Origin: Brachypodium distachyon
Taxonomy: Eukaryota > Streptophyta > Magnoliopsida > Poales > Poaceae
Assembly: GCF_000005505.3 (NCBI RefSeq)
Contig: NC_016133.3
Coordinates: 22,346,555 to 22,410,554, forward strand
Direction: 5' to 3'
Length of the DNA stretch: 64,000 nt
Shown: piece by piece, positions 33,956 to 43,830 of the stretch
Numbering within the stretch: position 1 is the first letter of the stretch
Layout: each line of letters starts with the position of its first letter
Notes under the pieces: model-generated
Told to the model about the DNA's origin: nothing
Database searches by the model: none
What the model saw: the letters and a program-made list of their open reading frames with translations, nothing else
Translations under genes and position numbers: made by a program

Positions 33956-34110
33956 GATCTTCTAGAGCATTTGGAAAATAAGAAATGATTTCATCTTCAA
34001 CAATATCCAGCCAAGCCTTTATAGATACAGAAGACTGTTCAAAGAAGAGTTAAATCGGGTCTTTCATGAGGTTAAGAGAAAGAAATATGCCGGCTCAAAG
34101 TACGTCCAGA
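33956..34110 (+). pseudogene. LINE C-terminal relic
   Basis: The plus strand gives SIWKIRNDFIFNNIQPSLYR followed by LFKEELNRVFHEVKRKK, a stretch typical of the region after the RT zinc-binding domain of plant LINEs. A stop precedes it and no other LINE parts are attached, so it is a fragment. Confidence 0.5.
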
Positions 34111-34916
34111 TAGATAGTTTTAAAACTGGTCCAGTTTTCTGATGTTTGGAGATTGTTTTCTTGTTCCAATGTGCAGCAAAACAGTACTACGAATTAATGA
34201 TATCAGCTAGTTAGGACACAATGTTTCAGTCCAAGGGTATTATTGACTTTTATCAGAGAATTCTGACAAAAAAAACTCAGATGACAAAAGCTAAAATAAC
34301 CGGACTGCAGTTTTCGACCAGTTTCTCTCCACCACATGCAGTTAAAGCTGTTTTCACAGAAACTGAAGCCAAAAGAAAATAAATTTGAAGAATGATAAAA
34401 AAACTAAGAAGAAATCAATGGAATAATATATCAATCGACCACACTCCGCGCTTTAGGGAGAATTCAATTTTGTGGAAACATTTTCTGCCTGTTCAGAAAT
34501 GTGTGTGCATGCCACGCCATAACTAGCAAAAAAGGCACACCGGCAGCTACTTGCACTTGCAGAATATGGAGATACAATTGGCTAGCAACACGGAAATGTT
34601 TTTACAGGGAGGAGAGAGCGAGACAGAGAGATTGCACCCTAAAGCGCTTGCGTATCGGAGATAGAAAAGCGGCAGCTGCCGGCCGCTGGAGTGCATGCAT
34701 GCATGCATGGGACGCAGACCAGCTAGGGCCAGGTCTGTGAGTCTGTCTGCGTCGAGTGCGTTGCCAAAGGGAATTGAAGGGTGTGTCGTGCTGGGATCAC
34801 TCGCCTCCTCTCTGCTCTCTGCTATTCGATGTATACTTTTTGCAAAGGAAGGATGGATCATGCAGAAATCATGGAGAAGGTGAGCAGGACAGGACATGGT
34901 AGGCGTTAGGGTCCTA

Positions 34917-34950
34917 TCTTTTCTTTTCTTTTCTTTTCTTTCCTTTCTGA
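34917..34950. repeat. TTTTC/TTTCC microsatellite
   Basis: Five-base CTTTT units repeated about six times, with one variant unit at the right end. Confidence 0.85.
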
Positions 34951-35208
34951 GATCCCCTTTGTCTTGAGAGTTCAGCATGTATTTATCTGAATTCTAAATT
35001 TGTGTGTGCACATGTTGGTAATGTCGATATGCAAAGCCTATTAAATTTGAAAAAAGAGGGAGCTCATTTTTCTTTGCTGAAGGAGACTATTGTTGGTTGG
35101 TGCAACAGGAAAAACTCCCTTTCAAGATCCTTTTTTTTGGGTAGAGTTTTATGATTGAAAATGTAGATCGGTTAGAGATGTTATGCCGAGCCATGTAGAT
35201 TATTTAAT

Positions 35209-35616
35209 GAGTAAATTTTACAAACTACAGTTTTTAAGGCAGTCCGCAGTCATGTCGCTGAACCCGCAGAACAACACCTTTTGAGTTAAGTTGTCTCAGT
35301 TGGTTCGAAACCGAGTGTTTAGGTGGTTTTACTTAAATCCTTACGGGTGGGGTCCACATGTCAGACGCCACGTCGGCTCCGAAAAATTGTGGGAGTGAGA
35401 TGGGGGGCGCGGGGGTTTAATGTGGGCTAACGGTCAGACAGGGTTGGGGCCGTCTGACAGGTGGGCCCCACCAGTAAGAAATAAAGCAAAACTGTCAAAC
35501 CACTCGTTTTCGGACTAACCGAGACAACTTGAGTCAAAAAGTGTGTTTCTGCGGAAGGTTTTCCGTTAACTGTGATTCAACAGGCATCAAAAAGTGTGAT
35601 TTCGTGAAATTTACTC
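35209..35616. mobile_element. Mutator-like foldback MITE
   Basis: The ends GAGTAAATTT and AAATTTACTC are inverted; further in, AACACCTTTTGAGTTAAGTTGTCTC pairs imperfectly with GAGACAACTTGAGTCAAAAAGTGT, giving long foldback arms. The flanks TTATTTAAT (35200-35208) and GTATTTAAT (35617-35625) match at eight of nine positions, the target-duplication size of Mutator elements. No coding sequence. Confidence 0.75.
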
Positions 35617-36174
35617 GTATTTAATTCAAAGCACAGGTGAGCTGATAGAACTGAGCAGAGCAGCATCGGCGATGTACTGTAGCGCATTGTAACTGGTTAA
35701 CATACAGATTGATCAGCTGGCCGACCTCTAGGCACGCACGCAGATTGACCGCAGGTCTGCAAGCAAGTGCTCTCTCCACGAAATATTTCATTGTCAAATA
35801 ATTTCGCAACTAGCAAGCAAGCAAGTGATCTCTGATTGGTAACCCTGGTGTCGGCTCAACTGGCTAGCTAAAACAAAACCAACAAGCTCAAGCAAAGCTC
35901 GATCCGGCACCGGATAAGCTCGATCCATCCATCGCTCGCTGGCGCCCGCGTTGCGAATCCTCGCATGAACGCACCAGCCAGCAGCCAAAGCAGATCAAGC
36001 CAAAGCAGTAGCTAAAACAAATTTGTTTGCCACCATCCAGATAATCCACCCGGGGCTGTAGCTAGCTAGGTCTACGTAGGGATTGTCGAGAACAAGCAGG
36101 CCCCGGTTGAATTATTAATTGACCGCTCTCACTCTCGGCTCCCACTACCTCTATGCAGCTCCGGCATTCAGCTG

Positions 36175-37695
36175 TTTTTTTTTTAAAAAGGAATTTTATT
36201 CATTAACAACATATTACATGTCGAAGCATGTATAACACAGAGCTTTGGGAGTTACAAAGGTGCCTAAAAGGACAGCCCATAGTCCCGTGAAGATCATTAG
36301 TACAAGAGATGATAGGACTGTTGTTATCTTTTTTTTAACATCCTTAGCTAATTGATGAGCTAAAGTATTGTTGTCTCTCGGAGTGAAAATCATCCTGGTA
36401 TTCAGCCTAGAATGAATATCAATGATCTGTGAAAGATAAGCTCTTATTGACCAGTGACCTGGGTGGTTGTTCACATCCTTCAGCTGACAGGCAAGAGCCA
36501 AAGTTTGATTATTTGTGATCTGCTTTGCATCCTGTTGATTGAATTGAAAAATAATTTCTGCAGCAAGGAGACCATCTAGAGTTTCAGCCTGCAAAGCAAA
36601 AGAGACTGGAAAAGAAGTAGCTTGAATCTGGGCAATCCATCTGTTATTTGGGTCCAGCGATTCGACGAAGACACCAAGACCTGCAATCGAAGCATCATTG
36701 CCATTACCAGGCAACTTCCAAGCTACATAGGAGTAGACGTTGAAGCCCTGTAAATGAGAAATTTGTGAAGTAGAAATGGGGGTGGAGTCAAAGTGAGAAA
36801 GATCTTGTTTCTTGTTCAAGTCTGCAGTAGACTCCAGCTCCAACCCTGCAATCAAGCTTTTTGCATTTGAAGCAATCTGTAAAGGAGAGGTGACCTTCCT
36901 GTTAAAGAGGTGAGAGTTCCTGGATTTCCAAATGCTCCAAAAGGGGGTAAAGATGTTTTGAATGGAAGCATTTGCATGCCCTGAGTGAGAAATAGCAGCA
37001 AGAATATTAAGGATAGAGTTGTGTTGGGTAGCATAAACATCAGATCTGATGAACCAAGGGGAAGCAAACCAAGCAGCCTTCACAAAGGGGCAAAGAAAGA
37101 AAATATGAACTTCATCCTCAACCGCTCCACATCTGATGCAGTTTTTTGAGATGTATTTAGAAATTTTACCTACTCTTTTACCTGTGGGAAGTGCTTTTTG
37201 AAGGAGACGCCAAACAAATGTCTTTATTCTAGGAAGGAGAGTTTTGCTTTTCCAGATTTCCATCATGGCATAAGACACCTGTTGAGAATCAATGGTAGGG
37301 GCAGTAGAGGATTGAAGACTTTGATCACAGAATTTATATGCCTCTTTAGTAGTGCAAATCCTAGAAGCATTGTGTTTCCAACAAAAGATATCTTCTCCAT
37401 CTCCTGGTAAAATGGCAGTTCTAAGGATTTCATCCGCCGCCGGTTGATCAAAGAGCTGCAACACCAAGTTAGCATTCCAGATTTTACAATTATCAAGCCA
37501 AAGATCTTTAACTATAGCCGGGTAAGTAAAAGGCCTGCTTTGGATTCTAAGGTAGTCATGAATATTTCTCCAGTAAGGGAACCAGGGAGAGCTTCAAATG
37601 GAACTATTACCATCTCTGATCTGGTAGAAACAGGAGTCAATAAGCAAGTGTCTAATTTTGGAAATGGAGGCCTTCCGCTACTGGAAATTGTATAG
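36175..37695 (-). mobile_element. 5'-truncated LINE (non-LTR retrotransposon)
   Basis: The minus strand ends in a run of ten A (T36175-36184 on plus), directly downstream of a long ORF, as expected for a LINE 3' tail. Upstream the similarity to LINE RT-adjacent sequence continues to about 37690 and then stops. The RT itself is missing. The 5' boundary is approximate and no target duplication was identified. Confidence 0.75.
36214..37467 (-). CDS. LINE C-terminal ORF: RT zinc-binding domain and RNase H
   Basis: 417-codon frame without stops. Residues about 60-150 resemble the zf-RVT domain (SKTLLPRIKTFVWRLLQKAL; NCIRCGAVEDEVHIFFLCPF with Cys/Cys/His/Cys). Residues about 235-390 resemble an RNase H domain (DASIAGLGVF, QAETLDGLLAAEI, PRDNNTLAHQLAK). 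The third expected acidic site, usually in an S-D-N-Q motif, reads TNNQ, so catalysis is doubtful. The frame begins inside the LINE; its Met is not the natural start. It is the tail of a retroelement polyprotein rather than a host gene, though host genes of this composition exist. Confidence 0.7.
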   Translation of the reverse strand: MVLQLFDQPAADEILRTAILPGDGEDIFCWKHNASRICTTKEAYKFCDQSLQSSTAPTIDSQQVSYAMMEIWKSKTLLPRIKTFVWRLLQKALPTGKRVGKISKYISKNCIRCGAVEDEVHIFFLCPFVKAAWFASPWFIRSDVYATQHNSILNILAAISHSGHANASIQNIFTPFWSIWKSRNSHLFNRKVTSPLQIASNAKSLIAGLELESTADLNKKQDLSHFDSTPISTSQISHLQGFNVYSYVAWKLPGNGNDASIAGLGVFVESLDPNNRWIAQIQATSFPVSFALQAETLDGLLAAEIIFQFNQQDAKQITNNQTLALACQLKDVNNHPGHWSIRAYLSQIIDIHSRLNTRMIFTPRDNNTLAHQLAKDVKKKITTVLSSLVLMIFTGLWAVLLGTFVTPKALCYTCFDM

Positions 37696-37982
37696 TCATC
37701 CACGTACGCGGATCCTCCATTTGTGAGCTGCGAGGGGATATGCCCGGTTTTTTAGTCCGGCGGTTATGGAATGCCCCTTAAATCTCTATGTTTTTTTCGA
37801 TCCGGTTTGTCAGTTGCTACGTGTGGCATGAAGCATTTTAGAAACCCAAACCCGAGGGGGAATTTTAGAAGTGCAATATGTTTTAAGTAGAGATAAGGAG
37901 ATAAGATAGAATTAATTCAAACAAAGTATAACTTAATTATCTTTTAGTCAGGTGTATATATGTCGCCTTTGTACTCGATAAG

Positions 37983-38169
37983 TGTGGTGTGGAGGAGGAA
38001 GCAAAGACTAACCTTGCATTGCTGCTATGTGTGTGGCGGCTGTGTTCCAGGGAGCCAAGGGGAGCTCCTCCAGGAAAGCCTTAAGTAGTTAGGTCATAGC
38101 TACCATGGGTTGTATGGGCCACATGGGCTGGGACGACTGACTAAAAGAAGACCAGTAACGTATCCAACA
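37983..38169 (-). repeat. 3' LTR of Copia element
   Basis: Begins TGTGGTGTGGAGG and ends GTATCCAACA; pairs with 56549-56737. The polypurine tract (minus GCGGAGGAG) is at 38170-38178. Confidence 0.9.
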
Positions 38170-39555
38170 CTCCTCCGCAAGATGGGCGATAAATATCTAT
38201 CATTCTCATCTTGTCCCAAGCCAAATTGCATTCTCTTGTCCCCAGGCCTTTAGTTAAGCAATCAGCCACTTGTTGTCCTGAACTCACATAATCCAACTGT
38301 ATGATTCCAGCATCCAATTTCTCTTTTATGAAGAATCTGTCAATTTCTACATGCTTGGTTCTATCATGTTGCATCGGATTATTTGCTATGTTGATTGCTG
38401 ACTTGTTGTCACACCAAATGTTCAAACATTCGTTCTTCAGCACCTTCAATTCACTAAGCAGGTTTCTCACCCACAGCATTTCACTCGATCCTTGGTAAAA
38501 GGCTCTGAATTCTGCTTCAGTTGTTGACTAAGAGACAACTAATTGTTTTCTTACTTCTCCATGACACTAGATTTCTTCCAACAAACAAACAATAGCCCGA
38601 AGTGAACCTTCTGTCATCCAAGCAACTCGCCCAATCAGCATCATAGTATCCATCTACACCAAGATGTCCTTTGCTTTTGAAAATAAGTCCTATTCCTGGA
38701 GTCCCCTTTAAGTATCTCAAGATTCTCTATACTGCCTCGAGGTGATCACTCCTAGGCTCATGCATATACCTACTAACGACTCCTATAGCATAAGCGATGT
38801 CTGGTCTTTTATCACATAGGTAGAGCAATTGACCTACAAGTCTTTGATACTTCTCCTTGTCAATTGGCTCACCTGATTCAGCTGTAACTTTATGGTTTTG
38901 ATCCATAGGAGTTGAAGCAGCACGACAGCCCAACATACCAACATCACTAAGGAGATCCAGCGTGTACTTTCTTTGTGATAGTGCTATTCCCTCATTTGAT
39001 CTGGCCATCTCTATCCAAGGAAATAACTCAAATTTCTGAGATCCTTAACTTCAAATGCTTGGCTGACATTTTTCTTCAATCTTGTTATTTCTTCTTCACC
39101 ATCTCCGGTTATTATGATGTCCTCTACATACACTGCTAGGATAGTGATTTTTCCTTTCGAGTGTTTGTAGTTGTAGAAGACCGTATGATCACCATTACAC
39201 TGATCATACCCCATGTCACACACTCCCCTTCTAAACTTGTCAAACCAAGCTCTAGGGGACTGTTTTACTCCATATAAGGATTTCTTCAATCTACACACCT
39301 TGCCTACAGTTCAAAGGTACTAAAGCCTAGTGGAACCTCCATGTACACTTTTTCATGTAGATCACCACGTAAAAAAGCATTCTTCACATCAAGTTAATGT
39401 AAAGACCACCCAAAGTTAGCTTCACATGGGATTAGTATTCTTACTGTGTTCATCTTTGACACAGGTGCAAAGGTCTCGTCATAGTTGATGCCACAAGTCC
39501 GACTATACCCTCTAGCCACTAGTCTTGCTTTGTATCGTTCTACTTTTCCTTGTTC
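38141..39555 (-). pseudogene. Copia RT (C-terminal part) and RNase H
   Basis: Minus strand, from the Gypsy junction: NEQGKVERYKARLVARGYS and YDETFAPVSKMNTVRILI, then LKKSLYGVKQSPRAWFDKFR, the catalytic site as YVED (39119-39130) instead of YVDD, then YQRLVGQLLYLCDKRPDIAY, DGYYDADWASCLDDRRFTSG and WCDNKSAINIANNPMQHDRT of the RNase H, ending VADCLTKGL. Several frame changes and stops occur (about 39300-39395, 38725, 38520). RT would copy the RNA and RNase H remove it. The Asp-to-Glu change in the active site and the breaks make this copy inactive. Confidence 0.85.
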
Positions 39556-39560
39556 ATTTT

Positions 39561-40382
39561 TGTTGTTGTTCCAGAAAACAACAGGAGTACGGGGTGCTAA
39601 TGCACGATGGCACAAATGCGAGAATAATATGTAGGGGGTGTACGCCGGCCTTATAGCGAAGGTCGCCGTACACTTGGGACAAGTTGACACGTCGATATTT
39701 TTTGAATAGGTTCAGTCGACCCTGTGGGTACGACTTAGTCCTATGTTAGGAGACGCTTCGAGGAGGTCGTTAGCCAAGTGCTTGGGCCAAACTCGTCTTC
39801 CCAAGTCACCTACAGCGAGAGATCTTTCGGGGCCGCCTCGGACTTGGGCCGAACTCGTCTTTCCAAGTAGCGAGGTTAGGATACCCTCGAGACTCTAACC
39901 CGATCCCTGTACTCCGAGTCGAGGCCGTACTAGATGACTCGGAACCTCGAAATTAGGCTTCCTAAGGTGCGTCCCCGAGGTCGAGTAGAGACTAGGCTCG
40001 ACTCAGGCACTCGAGAGTGGGCTCCTTAGGTTGCTCTAGCCCTCTCCCCTTTGATCTTATTCCAATGGAGAGTGAATGATACATGCCCCCATGGGGGAGT
40101 ATTTATAGCCTAGGGGTCCATGACAAAAGACCATGGCTACTCTTGAGGGAGAGAGAAAGTGAGGGTAAGGTGGTAAATTCATCCCTAGAGCTTTCTTGGT
40201 CCCTACTCTAGCTCCTTTGACCATGGCATGGGGGCCTTGACCCTTTGACTCCTTTGACCGGCGCTTAGTTGGCATGGCTATGCTTTGTTGACGATTTGAC
40301 CGGTCTTTGAGGTTTGTTGACTTGGTCGTCGCCACGTAGGATTATGGCCCGGCCCATGTAAGGAATTTATTATATTACGATA
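39561..40382 (-). repeat. 3' LTR of Gypsy element 2
   Basis: 822 bp; the minus-strand TATAAATA box is at 40100-40107. The far end reads ...ATTACGATA where the other LTR has ATTACAACA, so the terminal CA has mutated. Confidence 0.9.
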
Positions 40383-40400
40383 GTAGCCCCCTTGAGCCAG
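40383..40400 (-). other. Polypurine tract of Gypsy element 2
   Basis: Minus strand CTGGCTCAAGGGGGCTAC next to the 3' LTR, two bases different from the tract in element 1 (8096-8113). Confidence 0.8.
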
Positions 40401-41218
40401 AGGCATTGGGAATGCCTTCGGGTCAACTTCAACGTCGACAGTGTACCAAGATTCTTCATCCGATACTTTATGGCGTAGCTCTCCTTTGGGCGAGCCACCG
40501 GCTAGGTAGGTTTTGCGAAGAAACTGGGCCTAGGTGGGCTGCCTTGTGAGATACTCGTGGTTTAGGGGGTGTCCTTCGAGACGTTGCGTTGGGGGAGCCA
40601 CCGGCTAGGTGATCTTTCTCGAGGAGGAAGATAGACCTAGGTGGGCTTGGCATGTCCCAAGGGCTTCTGGGATTCTTCCTTCGGGACCTTCCTTCTGAAA
40701 AGTCAAGGCCACGAAGGCTTTTCTCGCAAAATTTGGGCGTTGGGCGACTCCTTTTGCAAGATAATGGAGCTGCAGGGGATTTTTCGTGAATTTATTGCCT
40801 TCTGAGGGTTCCGGCATGAAATTCCCAAGCCACCAGGGGGAAGCTTGAGATTTTCCTCGTCCTGGGGGGCTTTCCTGTAAAAAAATCCTCCCCCGGGCCG
40901 CCCAATCGTGCACAGGAGCATTCCTGGGCCGCGCTCGGCTTAATGGGCCTCCCGGGCGACCGGGCCTGGGAGGCTTCCTCCTGTTTTTCTTATTTTTTAT
41001 TTTTTATTTTTTTTATCCACGCTCGTTACTGGGCCAAGGCCCACTTCGCAGCTCAGCCCGCATAATGGTTCGCTGGCTTAAGTAAGGAGATCGGACGGAG
41101 GAGGTTGCTCCCGAACCCTACATTCGACGGCTGCTGCGCGTCTTCTTCGTTCGTACAGGGCGAGAAAGGAGGCCGTCCTCCTTTCCCCTTTCGTCGAGGA
41201 GTTTGGTCATCACGGCTG
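40401..41218. other. Untranslated region of Gypsy 2 between PPT and solo LTR
   Basis: Counterpart of 8114-8700 in element 1. Minus-strand frames (for example 40913-40605) are not conserved as proteins between the two elements. A T-rich stretch (about 40985-41015) and GC-rich flanks follow. Nothing coding seen. Confidence 0.55.
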
Positions 41219-42525
41219 TGAAGGGGCGCGTAGAGATAAACAAAAACTTTTCCTACGCGAACTCCCAAGATCTAGCCGAGGTAGAAGGCCACGAGGATTA
41301 CAACTAGACACGCAGTTGCGGATTATCGATGCGGCGCCTTGATGCAGTGCAGTCCCTCGATCCGATCCAGCCGATCCGATCCCGCGATCGTCGAAGTGCT
41401 GAACGTACAGCACCTCTGCCGGTATCCACACGTGCGAGGAGGAGCTCCGGCGGCGGACTGCTAGGTCCGGTGCGACGGTTGGACTGAATGGGGCTAGGGT
41501 TCTCAACGCATGAGAGTGGAAAAACCGTGCCCCTTAGGCATCCCACGCCCCTACTTATATACCGAGTGGAAGTGGGCTCCATCCACTCTGCGAGTCCAAC
41601 TCGCATTGTCAGCCCAATTCCGGTTCGGGTCCAACCTGACCAAATACTTGCTCCCGCTCTTAAGTGTATGACCCCGCAGGCTCATGGCGACTTGGACACG
41701 ATTGGAGTCCGACTCTCAATCGATCAATCGGTAGCGGCTCCTAGCAGAACGTGCCGACTCCCAAGTACCATCGAGTCATGACGACGTACGTTCCAATGTG
41801 ACATATGTCTTAGTCCCTTTTGCCTCACGATATACCTTGTCAAACTATAGGCGATTAATCGTCAACCCTTTAATAGTTCAACTCTCTTCTCGATCTGTGA
41901 TATACGATTCATCCGACTAACTCTTAGTCGATCGACCCGGTCAACAGTTAACCGAGTCGCGCATGGCCATGCTTCCCGAATCATATCACTCGAGAGGGCC
42001 CAGAGAATATCTCTCCAGTCGGAGGGGCAAATCTTGGTTATCCACATCACACAGCTTGATTCTCAGTCAACCCGAACTGTGCCTTTATAACTGCCCTATT
42101 ACGAAACAACGTTTGACAGAACCTAAGTTGGTGATCCACAACTCGGATTGTGCGATAACCTCAGGTCTAAGGATTACATTGATTGAGACATGCAAATGAC
42201 GACCTACTCGTTGCATCTCAATATGGGTCAGTCCGACTCGCTAAACTCTTTAGCCGAGTCCGTGTAAGCTGGAATGACATCACCATGCCCATGACAAGTG
42301 GAACCGAGTAATCAGCCAACTTTCACATTAGTCTAGGTTATGTGTCCAGCACAACCTCAATGACTAAGGACAATTTAGTATGAACAACATGAATACATAG
42401 TTCCACAATCAAATCACATATTCAATGATACATATCAGATGTTCAAACAAGGACAACTTAATAATATTTATGAATACATTGGGAATTACATCATACATGA
42501 TTGCCTCTAGGGCATATTCCCAACA
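41219..42525 (-). mobile_element. Solo LTR of an Angela/BARE-like Copia element
   Basis: 1307 bp. On the minus strand it begins TGTTGGGAATATGCCCTAGA, very like the LTR start of Angela/BARE-type Copia elements of grasses, and ends ...CTACGCGCCCCTTCA. An exact 5-bp duplication GGCTG flanks it (41214-41218, 42526-42530). There is no internal coding region or second LTR, so homologous recombination between two LTRs probably removed the rest. It lies about 190 bp upstream of the TATA box of the element 2 antisense gene. Confidence 0.88.
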
Positions 42526-42711
42526 GGCTGACGCCGGACGGCGCGGACCGTTCTCGGCCAAGCAGCCTTCCCTTGTCCCCCCCCCCTTTTGCTTCTTTTT
42601 CGCTTTTTCTCCTGGGCATTTTGTCTTGGCATTGGACGGGGCCTGTCCTCCGACCGACGACGTGTCGTTCCATGGGTGGTTGGACCCAGACGTTGAGGAG
42701 GGCTCCCGGCC

Positions 42712-42718
42712 TATAAAA
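42712..42718 (+). promoter_or_regulatory. TATA box of the antisense gene (Gypsy 2)
   Basis: GCCTATAAAATGG on the plus strand, 1.1 kb before the antisense ATG at 43831. Matches the position and context of 8801-8807 in element 1. Confidence 0.55.
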
Positions 42719-43830
42719 TGGGACCGTGGGACGCCCTGGGAGCCATGCCCACTCTTGTTTCCTTCCCTTCCGATGCCGAAGACGAGTTCGGCGGCATTCG
42801 AAGGACGGGACAAGACCGGTGGCATTTAGGGGCTCCTCGGGAGCGTGTAGCTCCTCCAAGAAGTTGCCTATTCCGTCGCGTGTGCTGAGGATCATCAAGC
42901 CTTCGTGTGGGACGAGGTTCCGACAGGTTCGCGGTTTCGAGCGGTGTCGTTGTTGCCTCCAGTTCGAGCCGAGGAATGGCACGGGTGAATGCCTACGGTG
43001 GCTTTTGGCCTCGCGGTCACGCGGTAGCGCGTCTCCTCGTCGATGGTAGTGCCGGTGGCGTTTCGTCAAACACTTGACGGTCGTGACCTCGGTGCTCCGG
43101 GGGCGGCGAAGGCGCCGGCCGAGGCGTGGGCGCCGCAAGGAGGGGGCGAGCTGGGCGTCCTTGCTGGGCACGGGTATCGACGAGCCGAGGGTGATGCGGG
43201 CGCGGTCCGGCGCGTGCTTGGCCCAGAAGCATGGCGAGCCGAGTCCGGCGCGGGTAGTGCCGGCGTGCTGGGCGCGTCCCAGTCGTCGTGGTGCGTGCGA
43301 GGTGCGGGAGTAGGGCGTTGCGGGCGTCGTTGCGTGCACGGAGCGGGGCCGAGGCGTGCAGGGCATGTCGTGGACGCAGGAGGCGGGCGCACGGCGTAGA
43401 GCCACTGCGAGCCGGGTGCGGCGTGGGGGCGTAGCCGGTGTGTGCGCGACGAGAGGCGGCCAGTCGCCGGGATCGGTGTGGGCGCCGAGACAGCTTCGGG
43501 CATTTGACCGAGCACCCCGTGTGCCAGCTGAACCACTCCTTTCCCTTTCGTTTTTCTTGCTGGGCCGTCCGAAGCGCCTCGGGACTGGGCCGTGGATGAG
43601 TGCCGGGCCTCAGGCCCAACCCTCTGTCGGCTGAGGTGGGCCAGAGGCGTGCAGGCCGCGGGCCGCGAAGGCAGGCCTGGGCCAAGATGCCGTCGGGGGG
43701 AGCTGGGCTCCTTCCTTCTCGAATTTCACCGGCGGTTGTGCATGTCCGGGCGGTGTAGATTTTCCCTAATTGCTCCCTTAGGAATTTTTGCAACTTGTAC
43801 TAATCTTTTTTGCATCTTCTTGTAGGCGAG

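Larger units (their letters stand above)
32072..36174. other. Intergenic region between ARGLU1-like gene and LINE
   Basis: No intact gene. The first few hundred bases are probably the 3' UTR of the ARGLU1-like gene. Further on are a Stowaway MITE (32695-32807), a short tandem repeat (32590-32637), a plus-strand LINE relic (33956-34110), a TTTTC microsatellite (34917-34950) and a foldback MITE (35209-35616). Open frames at 34501-34978 include the microsatellite and a GCAT run and do not look coding. Confidence 0.5.

Noticed and set aside
34501..34978. Small genes on both strands
   Set aside because: The frames cross a TTTTC microsatellite and a GCAT run and have no recognisable protein features.
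41217..42525. Solo LTR starting at 41217 (TGTGAAGG)
   Set aside because: With start 41217 the flanks do not match; with 41219 the flanks are GGCTG on both sides, so the later start is chosen.
42491..43405. 304-codon minus-strand open frame in Gypsy 2
   Set aside because: Same kind of GC-driven frame opposite the antisense leader; it also runs into the solo LTR boundary. No domain recognised.
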